Assembly: GCA_031963225.1 (NCBI GenBank)
Contig: JASSUD010000070.1
Location: 1-12,780, forward strand
DNA from: JASSUD01 sp031963225
Lineage (GTDB): Bacteria > Pseudomonadota > Gammaproteobacteria > Burkholderiales > Burkholderiaceae
Reading direction: 5' to 3'
Length of the DNA: 12,780 nt
Below are positions 1 to 8,200 of the stretch, one piece after another. Each line of letters starts with the position of its first letter. Position 1 is the stretch's first letter. The position numbers and the translations under genes are program-made. The notes beneath the pieces are model-generated. The model was not told where the DNA came from and did no database searches. It saw only the letters and a program-made list of their open reading frames with translations.

Positions 1-10
1 ACCGTTCATT

Positions 11-130
11 GTAGGTTGGTGGTGAGGTACGAACCCCAACATGATGACCGCTGGCTTTTTAAAACCTGTATATGCAGGATTACAAGTCGGTGGTATGCAT
101 GTTGGGGTTCCTTCGTCACCACCAACCTAC
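11..130. repeat. REP-like inverted repeat pair downstream of pepA
   Basis: Two 33-nt arms, 11-43 and 98-130, are imperfect reverse complements of each other; both contain TAGGTTGGTGGTGA and GAACCCCAACATG and differ only in about four central bases. Each arm is itself a stem-loop, because GTTGG(T)GGT can pair with ACCCCAAC around a short loop, and both copies carry the same bulged T. The 54-nt spacer contains a smaller dyad, CCTG-TATATG-CAGG (65-78). The unit resembles, from memory, the widespread TAGGTTGGGGTGA...ACCCCAAC palindromic repeat of proteobacterial intergenic regions. It lies in the 3' flank of pepA (stop at 159-161), so the transcript could fold there; no T-tract marks it as a classical terminator. 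Confidence 0.75.
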
Positions 131-158
131 CAGTCGGTTTAAAAAGAAGTCTTATCCA

Positions 159-1823
159 TTAACTCGCTGCTTTCTGCACCAAAAATTGCGTCAAAAGCCC
201 AACAGGCCTACCTGTTGCACCTTTTTCTTTACCGCCCTTCCAAGCTGTACCTGCAATATCGAGATGCGCCCAAGGGTAGGCTTTGGTAAAGCGCGCTAGG
301 AAACAAGCAGCCGTTACGCTTCCGGCTGGGCGTCCGCCGATATTTGCCATGTCAGCAAAATTGGATTTCAATTGCTCTTGGTACTCTTCATCCAATGGCA
401 TGCGCCAAACGGAATCGGCTGCTTCTTGTCCAGCCAAAATAAGCGCTTGCGCTAAGTCATTATCTTCTTCTCTAGCGTACAAGCCACTGTGATGATTCCC
501 CAGTGCAATGACGCAAGCACCTGTAAGTGTGGCGATATCAATAACGGCTGCAGGCTTTAAGCGTTCTACATACGTTAAGGCATCACACAAAATAAGGCGC
601 CCTTCTGCATCGGTGTTAAGCACTTCAATCGTTTGCCCTGACATACTTTTAACAATATCGCCAGGCTTGCTTGCTTTGCTGCTAGGCATATTTTCGCAAG
701 TGGGAATAACACCAATCACATTGAGCTTAAGCTTCATGCGTGCAACTGCGCGCAAGGTGCCGAGTACAGAGGCTGCTCCGCACATGTCGTACTTCATTTC
801 ATCCATCGCCTCACCTGGCTTGAGTGAAATGCCGCCGGAATCAAAGGTAATTCCCTTGCCTACCAGCACGATGGGAGCGTCTTTTTCTGCTGCGCCGAGA
901 TGACGAATAACAATAAATTTAGGAGGTTCAACAGACCCTTTTGCCACCGACAGAAAAGAGCCCATCCTAAGCGCTTCGATTTGCTTTTGGCTGAGCACTT
1001 CCAGTTTTAAGTCAAATTCCGAAGCCAATTCCTTGGCCGCCTCGGCCAGATAAGTCGGTGTACATACATTGCCAGGAAGGTTGGCGAGATCGCGTGCAAA
1101 ACGTATTCCTTCTGCTTCTGCCATACTTTGCTCTACCGCTTGCTGGGCTATTTTTGCAAAGGAAGTCTTCAGCGCTGCTGCATTTTCATCTAATGCTAAA
1201 GTAACTTTTGCTGGAAGATGCAAAGCCGGTTCTGGTTGGCTTTTCATCTGATTAAATTGATAAGCCTGTGCAAAGGCGCTTTTCACTACAGCACGCACTG
1301 CCTGTGCCATTTTTGCTTCTGTCCCATCGTCTTTTGCCTCTATGCTTGGTGAGGTAAAAGCAGGCAAAGCCCAAAGCACATCGTTAATTTGCGTTGCAAA
1401 TAAGGTTTTCCACGCGGCACTTGCTGCTTTAGCATGCGCAGTAGCACTATAGGTCTCTTTAGCCCCACACCCGACGAGCAAAACACGTTTAGCAGAGATA
1501 TCAGAAACGCTATGCAACATTAAAGTAGTTTGAAGCGCACCATTAAAATCACCTTCTTCAATTAAGCGCGTAATCAACCCTTGTGTGCGCTGATCTACAT
1601 AGGCTGCAGCACCAAAAAGAGGTTCTTGCAATGCTTTCGTAGCCCCTTTCACAGAGGCTTTTTTTGCAACCGTGCTAGTCGCTCCATTTGCAGCATCGCC
1701 AGATGCCTTTGAAAACACCCCTACTACTAAACAATCATGCGCGCTCGCTTTACTTGCAGTTTTAACTTCACTTAACCCTGTAGAAGCCTGGCTCCAATCA
1801 TGCACTTTTATGCTAAATTCCAT
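159..1823 (-). CDS. pepA: Leucyl aminopeptidase (cytosol aminopeptidase, M17 family)
   Basis: Cytosolic, two-metal aminopeptidase that removes N-terminal residues from peptides; in E. coli the same protein also binds DNA in XerCD recombination and carAB control. The C-terminal catalytic domain is intact. Metal ligands and catalytic residues are visible as K323 and D328 (VGKGITFDSGG), K335 (SLKPG), D346 (KYDMCGA), and D405, E407 and R409 (NTDAEGRL). The order and spacing fit the M17 family. The ATG at 1823 gives MEFSIK, the usual family start, with AAGGGG nine bases upstream (complement of 1833-1838). At 554 residues it is about 50 longer than the usual ~500; the excess is mostly an A/S/K/T-rich stretch at residues ~38-72 and a smaller one near 155-168, both in the non-catalytic N-terminal domain. 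It is transcribed divergently from lptF, as in Burkholderia. Confidence 0.97.
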   Translation of the reverse strand: MEFSIKVHDWSQASTGLSEVKTASKASAHDCLVVGVFSKASGDAANGATSTVAKKASVKGATKALQEPLFGAAAYVDQRTQGLITRLIEEGDFNGALQTTLMLHSVSDISAKRVLLVGCGAKETYSATAHAKAASAAWKTLFATQINDVLWALPAFTSPSIEAKDDGTEAKMAQAVRAVVKSAFAQAYQFNQMKSQPEPALHLPAKVTLALDENAAALKTSFAKIAQQAVEQSMAEAEGIRFARDLANLPGNVCTPTYLAEAAKELASEFDLKLEVLSQKQIEALRMGSFLSVAKGSVEPPKFIVIRHLGAAEKDAPIVLVGKGITFDSGGISLKPGEAMDEMKYDMCGAASVLGTLRAVARMKLKLNVIGVIPTCENMPSSKASKPGDIVKSMSGQTIEVLNTDAEGRLILCDALTYVERLKPAAVIDIATLTGACVIALGNHHSGLYAREEDNDLAQALILAGQEAADSVWRMPLDEEYQEQLKSNFADMANIGGRPAGSVTAACFLARFTKAYPWAHLDIAGTAWKGGKEKGATGRPVGLLTQFLVQKAAS

Positions 1824-1976
1824 TCCTTTTTACCCCTTGCCAAGAGCCTGAAAAACAAAAGCGTAATTATCCGCGATTTTTAGATCGTACTTATACTGCG
1901 AAACGCATAATTTACCTCTTTCAGATCGTTTCTTGCTTATTTTTAAGCACATCTGCGCCCTCATACCTGTCTACTT
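1824..1976. promoter_or_regulatory. Divergent pepA/lptF intergenic control region
   Basis: This 153-bp gap must carry both promoters. It is AT-rich, with several -10-like hexamers (for example GATAAT and TATAAG read on the minus strand, CATAAT on the plus strand), but none has a convincing -35 at correct spacing, so I do not assign a start site. A perfect dyad TGCTTA-TTTT-TAAGCA sits at 1934-1949, 28 bases before the lptF ATG, and AGATCGT occurs twice (near 1880 and 1922). These could be operator sites or 5'-leader structure. lptF lacks a clear Shine-Dalgarno sequence. Confidence 0.4.
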
Positions 1977-3104
1977 ATGATTTTTGAACGTTCACTGCAG
2001 CGCGAGCTCGCTTATACCGCAGGTGCAGTATTTCTTGTACTAGCCACCGCCCTGCTCGCGAGCATGATGATTCGCATTGTAGGATTAGCTGCTTCAGGCG
2101 ATATAGACCCGCGTGACATGCTGATGATGATTGGCCTAGTCATGACCGGCTATTGTGCGGTGATGCTGACGGTTACCCTTTTTGTATCCGTTTTAGTCGT
2201 CCTTACCCGTTGGTTTCGAGACTCTGAAATGGTGGTGTGGATGTCTGCAGGGGTGAGCTTGGCTGATTTTATTCGGCCTATCCTGCTCTTTTGCGCCCCG
2301 CTTATCGTATTGATTGCCTTCTTTTCCTTTGTAGGATGGCCATGGTCGCATCAAAAAACCATGCAATTACGCGAACGCTTTGCACAGCGCGATGAGATTG
2401 CATTAATTTCCCCGGGACAATTCCGCGAATCCCCTTCCAATCACTATGTCTTTTTTATAGAAAGCCTCTCTGCCAATGCCACTCGCGTGCGCAATGTTTT
2501 TGTTGCCAATACGCAAAAACAAAAAGTGAGCGTGGTAGTTTCCAGCCAGGGCCAAATAGAAACACAACCAGATGGAGAACGCTTCGTTATCCTCGAAAGT
2601 GGCCGCCGCTATGATGGCTCGCCCGGACAACCCGACTACCGCATTATGGAATTTGAGCGCTATGGCTTACGTATAGAAAACCCACAACGCGCAACAGCGC
2701 CCCTGACCACCAGCTTATCTACGCTGGACCTCATTAAAAATCCAACCGTTATAAACTTAGCAGAACTTGCCTGGAGAGCAGGCCTACCGCTAGCCGCTCT
2801 TAATTTGATACTTCTCGCCATTCCTCTGGCTTACCAAAACCCGTATCGTGGGCGCGTTTTAAATTTAATTATGGCCGTACTAATCTATCTCACCTACTCC
2901 AATATGCTCAATGTGGTGCAAGCTTGGATTGAACAAAAGAAACTTTCTTTCGGTGTGGGAGTGTGGGCACTACACGCTGTTGTAGCTCTAGGAACTACCT
3001 TCTTCTTTATCTTACGCACGCAACACCAAAGCTTTAGCACCCTGCTTAAAACTTACTTATTAGGTAGGCGCGCCACTTGGAATAACCCCAGTAAGGAGCA
3101 CTAA
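1977..3104 (+). CDS. lptF: LPS export ABC transporter permease LptF
   Basis: One of the two inner-membrane permease subunits of the LptB2FG ABC transporter, which extracts lipopolysaccharide from the inner membrane and passes it to LptC, LptA and the LptDE translocon. Hydrophobic segments are at about residues 13-35, 48-77, 98-118, 265-287, 293-316 and 325-346. The soluble periplasmic beta-jellyroll lies between TM3 and TM4 (~125-240), with the family pattern PGQFRES, VFFIE and GRRYDG. This six-TM plus jellyroll plan and the length (375) fit the YjgP/YjgQ family. The N-terminus MIFERSLQREL matches the family start, so the ATG at 1977 is chosen although no strong ribosome site precedes it. lptG follows after three bases, so the two form an operon; the ATPase lptB is not in the window. 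Confidence 0.97.
   Translation: MIFERSLQRELAYTAGAVFLVLATALLASMMIRIVGLAASGDIDPRDMLMMIGLVMTGYCAVMLTVTLFVSVLVVLTRWFRDSEMVVWMSAGVSLADFIRPILLFCAPLIVLIAFFSFVGWPWSHQKTMQLRERFAQRDEIALISPGQFRESPSNHYVFFIESLSANATRVRNVFVANTQKQKVSVVVSSQGQIETQPDGERFVILESGRRYDGSPGQPDYRIMEFERYGLRIENPQRATAPLTTSLSTLDLIKNPTVINLAELAWRAGLPLAALNLILLAIPLAYQNPYRGRVLNLIMAVLIYLTYSNMLNVVQAWIEQKKLSFGVGVWALHAVVALGTTFFFILRTQHQSFSTLLKTYLLGRRATWNNPSKEH
3093..3098 (+). promoter_or_regulatory. Ribosome binding site of lptG
   Basis: AAGGAG, nine bases before the lptG ATG and inside the last codons of lptF. It fixes the lptG start at 3108. Confidence 0.8.
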
Positions 3105-3107
3105 TCC

Positions 3108-4349
3108 ATGCTTCTCTATGAACGCTATCTAGCTCGACAAATATACCAAGCGTTTGCCTTTATACTTCTTGCTTTTACAGGGCTCTTTTTTTTCTTCGAC
3201 CTGCTCAATGAACTAGATTCAGTAGGACGCGGAAACTATCGACTCGTCTACGCACTCATACGAGTAGCCTTACACATCCCCTCTCGCTTTTATGAAATAA
3301 CCCCCATCGCCGCGCTCATCAGCGCTATTTACGTCTTTGCTACGCTAGCAGCAAACTCTGAATATACGATTTTCCGCGTCTCTAGCTTATCCATTGGACA
3401 AGCACTACGCACCTTAATGAAAATCGGCCTGCCTATCGTTGCCATGATCTTCTTTATAGGCGAAATGGTCGCCCCCTACGCAGATCAAATCTCCGAGCGC
3501 ATAAAACTCGACGCCCTAGGTTCAGCGGTATCCTCCAACTTCAGATCTGGCGTATGGGTCAAAGACACCCTGGAGCTTGAAAAACAAGAAACACTGAGCG
3601 CACCCACGCAAAAACCCTCTATGCCCCGTTCTCCCTCAACCGCTAAACCCACATCGCAATCCATCATGCGCTTTGTAAATGTAGGCGAACTCAAACCAGA
3701 CGGCAGCATAGAGCGCGTACGCATCTATGAATTTGACTCCACCTTTCGGCTTATCAACCTCCATCTAGCCGAAAGCGGACTCTTTGCCCCCCCAGACCAC
3801 TGGCAACTCAGAAACGTCACCAGCACCCACCTGGCAGACATAACCGACCCCGTTATCAAAACCGCTACATCAACAACCAGTAAAGCCGCAAGAGATACCC
3901 TGGCACAAACCTATCAATCCAAGCAAATTAAGCGATCAGAATACCTACTACGCTCCCAAATCACCCCAGAAATTCTGTCCGTTTTGCTAGTAGCACCAGA
4001 ACAAATGTCTATACAAAACCTGTTTTCCTATATCCACCACCTAAAAGAAAACCACCAAGACACCCAACGCTACGACATCGCGCTATGGCGTAAATTTGCT
4101 TACCCTTTTGCCATCTTCGTCATGCTCACCCTATCCCTCCCCTTTGCTTATCTACATACCCGGGCAGGGGTAGTAGGCATAAAAGTCTTCGGCGGCATCA
4201 TGCTAGGCATGAGCTTCCAATTAGTAAACACCCTCTTCTCCCACATCGGCACCCTTAAAACCTGGCCTGCCCCCCTAGTAACCGCCATGCCTGGCTTACT
4301 CTACCTCGCATTGGGAATTGCAGCTTTGCGTTGGGTTGATAGACATTAA
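3108..4349 (+). CDS. lptG: LPS export ABC transporter permease LptG
   Basis: Partner permease of LptF in the LptB2FG lipopolysaccharide exporter. The protein starts MLLYERYLARQIY and has membrane segments at about 11-32, 61-83, 105-125, 329-351, 356-380 and 388-408, with a periplasmic jellyroll from ~130 to ~325. Strong family landmarks are GLFFFFDLLNEL, NSEYTIFRVS, SFQLVNTLFSHIG and the ending LRWVDRH. At 413 residues it is longer than the usual ~360-385. The extra length is a proline/serine/threonine-rich stretch at residues ~156-186, between the GVWVKDTL strand and RFVNVGEL, plus a T/S-rich patch near 250-262; both are in periplasmic loops, and no frame break accompanies them. The gene is translationally close to lptF (3-bp gap, good Shine-Dalgarno). 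Its stop codon lies inside the loop of a large hairpin. Confidence 0.97.
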   Translation: MLLYERYLARQIYQAFAFILLAFTGLFFFFDLLNELDSVGRGNYRLVYALIRVALHIPSRFYEITPIAALISAIYVFATLAANSEYTIFRVSSLSIGQALRTLMKIGLPIVAMIFFIGEMVAPYADQISERIKLDALGSAVSSNFRSGVWVKDTLELEKQETLSAPTQKPSMPRSPSTAKPTSQSIMRFVNVGELKPDGSIERVRIYEFDSTFRLINLHLAESGLFAPPDHWQLRNVTSTHLADITDPVIKTATSTTSKAARDTLAQTYQSKQIKRSEYLLRSQITPEILSVLLVAPEQMSIQNLFSYIHHLKENHQDTQRYDIALWRKFAYPFAIFVMLTLSLPFAYLHTRAGVVGIKVFGGIMLGMSFQLVNTLFSHIGTLKTWPAPLVTAMPGLLYLALGIAALRWVDRH

Positions 4350-4373
4350 AGCAAGATCAACCCAACTTAAGCT
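4322..4373 (+). terminator. Hairpin spanning the lptG stop codon
   Basis: TTGGGTTGAT (4331-4340) and ATCAACCCAA (4356-4365) are perfect complements, extended by G4330-C4366. After a small internal loop, AGCTT (4322-4326) pairs with AAGCT (4369-4373). The 15-nt apical loop holds the lptG stop codon (4347-4349). A second small hairpin, GCCCT-AAC-AGGGC, follows at 4382-4394. Neither is followed by a clean T-tract, so these are better read as 3'-end stabilising or Rho-assisted structures than as a textbook intrinsic terminator. Confidence 0.45.
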
Positions 4374-4454
4374 GCCAAAACGCCCTAACAGGGCAAAATT
4401 TCCCCTTCCGACACAAAATAATTCACTTATTTCATAAAAATAAAGCAATACCGC

Positions 4455-4483
4455 TTCCAATCCTTTGTATTTCCCATTACAAT
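4455..4483 (+). promoter_or_regulatory. Candidate sigma-70 promoter of tRNA-Lys
   Basis: A -10-like TACAAT (4478-4483) lies 17 bp after a weak -35-like TTCCAA (4455-4460). It is followed by a GC-rich CTCGCGC discriminator, typical of stringently controlled stable-RNA promoters. Transcription would start near 4490, about 13 bases before the mature tRNA. Confidence 0.5.
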
Positions 4484-4502
4484 CTCGCGCTTTCGCTGGA
4501 AC

Positions 4503-4578
4503 GGGTCGTTAGCTCAGTTGGTAGAGCACTGGACTTTTAATCCATTGGTCGTAGGTTCGAATCCTACACGACCCACCA
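4503..4578 (+). tRNA. tRNA-Lys (anticodon UUU)
   Basis: A full 76-nt cloverleaf with encoded CCA. The acceptor GGGTCGT (4503-4509) pairs with ACGACCC (4568-4574), discriminator A4575, CCA 4576-4578. The D loop is AGTTGGTA, the anticodon loop CTTTTAA with TTT at 4536-4538, and the T arm GTAGG-TTCGAAT-CCTAC. The sequence is close to E. coli tRNA-Lys. The top anticodon-stem pair (27-43) is C4529 against T4545, a mismatch where a G-U or G-C pair is usual. The gene is the probable integration target of the adjacent integrase, because its 3' end faces the integrase remnant. Confidence 0.97.
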
Positions 4579-4610
4579 ATAAATATAAGGGTTCCAGCCC
4601 GAAGTAAGTT

Positions 4611-4642
4611 TTCAAAAATAAAGCAGTGTAGCTAAAATACAC
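4611..4642 (-). terminator. Possible terminator after the integrase remnant
   Basis: Read on the minus strand, GTGTA-TTTTAGC-TACAC (4642-4626) forms a 5-bp stem directly after the integrase stop codon, followed by a T-rich stretch (TGCTTTATTTTTG). The stem is short, so termination is only possible, not sure. Confidence 0.35.
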
Positions 4643-5230
4643 CTAAGTATGGGATCGCACCCACGGCACCAAGTGCTCCGCATTTAAATGCGCGTAACGA
4701 TGCACCATCTGCATCGTTGACCACGCGCCAAGCTCTTTCAACACGCGATCAGGCGTTCCTCCCTGCGTGTGCCAACTTGCCCAGGTATGCCGCAAATCAT
4801 GCCTGCGGAAATTTTTTAAACCAGAAGCTTTTATAGCTTTGTACCAAGCTTTGGTAGAGGTTTGCTTAACACCCTTCCCCTTATAAACAAAAACAAAAGT
4901 TTTATATCCGCTTTCCACACACACTTTTTTTTCAAGTACCTGCTTTATTGCAAGCCGGCGCTCCAAAATGGCAATAGCCGTATCAGAATACGGTAACGCC
5001 TTCAGTACGGCCAGCAGCAAGTTCACGTGGGCAGCCTGGTTTAACCGAATCACATAACCGCTTGGGGTATTTAACTCCAGCAGCAAAGTAAGCTCGCCCA
5101 TCGATAAGGGCACAGCGATTAATTGCGGCCCTGCTTTCACTGCACTTACTTCTTTGGATAGCCGTTGTCGCCACTTATAAAAGCACGATTTGGTGATCTT
5201 CTCGCGTTCTCCATCAAGGCGAATACGTGA
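4643..5230 (-). pseudogene. IS66 TnpA-like remnant fused to a tyrosine integrase C-terminus
   Basis: One frame is open from 5230 to the TAG at 4643-4645. The first ATG/GTG/TTG-type start with usable context is the GTG at 5140, but homology-like sequence extends upstream to 5230. The upstream part (5230 to ~4990) has FYKWRQRL, then LIAVPLS, then LLELNTPSGYVIRL and LLAVLKAL, which fits the C-terminal half of IS66-family TnpA accessory proteins. From about 4990 the frame reads SDTAIAILERR, FVYKGKGVKQ and RRHDLRHTW, ending in LGAW and HRYAHL: the C-terminal catalytic part of a phage-type tyrosine recombinase. Counting from the GTG, H114, R117, W140 and the nucleophile Y149 are present, while the box I arginine, the beta-strand lysine and the whole arm-binding N-terminus are absent. 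It therefore cannot recombine DNA. Its 3' end is 65 bp from tRNA-Lys. The integrase assignment is strong; the IS66 assignment is by pattern memory. Confidence 0.75.
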
Positions 5231-5247
5231 TCAGTGAATCCGACATG

Positions 5248-8200
5248 TCAGTCCCGTGAAATGATCCCCGCTTCTGCCTGAACAGTCTTAAAGGCCTCTG
5301 TAATCTCTTGAATCTCTTTCGAGGTTAGCGGAATCGGTCGCCCAAGCCCCGTTGGCGTATAAAAGTGAAGTTGCTTGTTTTGGATATAAAGTGGCGCGAT
5401 CTGTTCACAGCTATACGGAAACAAGACCTGAGCATAAAGTGCTTCTACCTGATCTCGCTCCAAACGCGCAAGCAAAGTAAAAAGCTGATTCGTATGGGCG
5501 CCTAAGGCGCTAGCGGTCTCATACCTGACATCCTTATCATCATCCTTCAAGGAGGAAATCAATGCCTGGACCGCATCGGTTGACAGCGTACTTTGGGTCT
5601 CTAAAAAAGAGGTGGCGGCCTCTCTGACAAATTTATCGCCATCCTTCAAAAAGGAGATCAATGCCTGTATTGCGTCGGGTGACAGCGTACTCTGGCCGCC
5701 TAAGGCCATTTCGGCCTGACATCTGACAGATACGTTTTTATCCTTCAATGAGAAGATCAATGCCTGGACCGCATCGGTTGACAGCGTACGCTGGTTCTCT
5801 AAGGCACCAGCGGCCGCATACCTGACACCTTCATCGTCATCCTTCAATAAGGAGACCAATGCCTGGACCACATCGGTTGACAGCGTACGCTGGCTGCCTA
5901 AGGCACTAGCGGCCGCATACCTGACACATTTATGGTTATCCTTCAATGAGGAGACCAATGCCTGGACCGCATCGGTTGACAGCGTACGCTGGTTCTCTAA
6001 GGCACTAGCGGCCGTATACCTGACATCTTCATCGTCATCCTTCAATGAGGAGACCAACACCTGAACCGCATCGGTTGACAGCGTATGCTGGTCCTCTAAG
6101 GCCCTGGCGGCCGCATACTTGACATCTTCATCGTCATCCTTCAATGAGGAGATCAATGCCTGGACCGCATCGGCTGACAGCATACTCTGGCCGCCTAAGG
6201 CCCTGGCGGCCGCATACCTGACGTTTTCATCGTCATCTTTCATGGAGGTTATCAATACCTGGAGCACATCGGATGACTGCGTATTTTGGCTGTCTAAGGT
6301 GCCGGCGGCCACACACCTGATCTTACATTCATCCTTTAAAAAGAAGATCAATGCCTGAAGCGCATCGGTTGGCAGCTTACCATTGTTGCCTAAGGCTCTG
6401 GCAGCCGCATACCTGACGTCTTCATCGTCATCCTTCAAGGAGGAGACCAATGTCTGGACCGCATCGGTTGACAGCGTATGCTGGCCGTATAAGGCGCCGG
6501 CGGCCGCATCCCTGACATCTTTATGGTTATCCTTCAAGGAGGAGACCAATAATGCCTGGACCTCATCGGTTGACAGCGTACTCTGGCTGCCTAAGGCACG
6601 GGCGACCGCATACCTGACCTCCCAGTCTTCATCCTTCAAAAAGGAGATCAATGCCTGGACCGCGTAGAATGAGAGTTCACTATGGCTGCCTAAGGCCCTG
6701 GTAGCCGCATCCCTGACCTTCCCGTCTTCATCTTTTAATGAGGAGATCAATGCCTGGACCGCATAGGATGACAGCTTACTATCGCTGCCTAAGGCCCTGG
6801 CGGCCGCATCCCTGACATTCAGGTCTTCATCCTTCAAAAAGGAGATCAATGCCTGGACCACATAGGATGACAGCTTACTATGGCTGTCTAAGGCCCAGGT
6901 GGCCGTATCCCTGACCTTCCCGTCTTCATCCTTCAAGGTCGAGATCAATGCCTGGATCGCGTCGAGTGACAGCGTACTCTGGCGGCCTAAGGCCCTGGCG
7001 GCCGCATCCCTGACACCTTCATCGTCATCCTTCAATGAGGAGATCAATACCTGGAGCGCGTCGGGTGACAAAACAGGACGTTCTCCAAAAGTCGCTATCA
7101 CCTTATTCTTTTTCTTTCTCTCAGCCTGATTCAGGCTATCAAGCAATAGATATTCTGGAAAAACCCTCTGACTACCTAGGCAGCTGTAAGAGCTTCGTCC
7201 ATTTTCTATCTCGAAATCCAACCACTGCAGGAATCCCTTTTCTAACTCCGTCCTAGTGGTTGTCTTCAATTGAGTGCGCGCTTCATTTAAACATCCCATC
7301 ATCACCTGCTGATGACGTATACCGATCAGATCACGCGGAGCCTCTTCTAATAGTGTAAAGAAATACTCTAGCGCACTACCTTTAAGCAAGCCCGAGACCA
7401 TCCACCATACAATCTCATAACGAGGATGATATTTGTGCGTCGCAATAAAGGCTTCGAGTTCCTTCAGGCTCGGCACAATGTCTAGCTTAGTTTGTACCGC
7501 ATGCCCCGTTGATAGGGATGGGCGCTTTCCTGCCATTTCTATCTGGGTGTGTAAATGTCGTGCTAAAAATTTCGCTGCAAAAAATTCCTGAAACGTTAAA
7601 TGCAAGAAATGATAGGAGCGCTTTTCTTCATCTGCTTCTTCAGCATCCGCAGTATGTAAAAAAGAGGTGGCCTTCAATTTATAGGTATCGGTGTCGATAC
7701 CCCCTGTTTTGTATAACTCTTCTTCACATATAGACAGATCCTCCCAACTAAATTCAATTTTCCCCGCCTCTAAACCCTTAAAAGCTAAGTAACTTAAATA
7801 GTTCTCTTCAGGCGCGATCCGCTCTTTTAATTTATACGCTATCAGCTTCTCTTCAGATTTCCTTTTCTCTAAACGCTTACTATCCTTTGACCATAATCTA
7901 CTCACCATCGCTTCATATAAACTAGCCATGGTCACGGTTTGGTTTTTGGGTAAACTATTCCAGCTATAACACAGCGCATCCAGCTGAATCGGGATATTCA
8001 CCAAACTCTGAATTAAAGGTGTGCGGTCAATAAATTGCTGAATCTCTGCTTGCTTCGATTCAGGCGCAAATTTTTGAATATAGGTTTGGACATTCTCTGT
8101 GTTAAATCCGATCGTTTCCAATTCCAAATCCAGCTCATTGCACTGAGAGGAGTTAACCCCTGCCGGGCGGGACGTAATTAACACATAAGACTGATTAAGG

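Noticed and set aside
4575..4642. Second att copy of the tRNA-Lys 3' end
   Set aside because: I looked for a repeat of GTTCGAATCCTACACGACCC elsewhere in the window and found none; a far att site, if it exists, is outside.
4983..5174. A 63-codon minus-strand frame overlapping the integrase remnant
   Set aside because: It is an alternative frame of the fused remnant, with no recognisable motif.
5210..5246. ATG at 5246, one base after the NACHT stop codon, reading MSDSLITYSP
   Set aside because: It stops after ten codons. It may be the frameshifted start of the IS66-like remnant, but this is too short to claim.
5494..7077. CRISPR-like array
   Set aside because: The regular spacing comes from translated HEAT repeats; there is no constant palindromic repeat with unique spacers, and the unit is a whole number of codons with preserved protein pattern.
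6119..7129. Plus-strand open frames opposite the HEAT array
   Set aside because: The 99-bp period is a multiple of three, so an antisense frame free of stops in one unit stays free in all. The translations are serine-rich repeats mirroring the HEAT codons; they are shadows.
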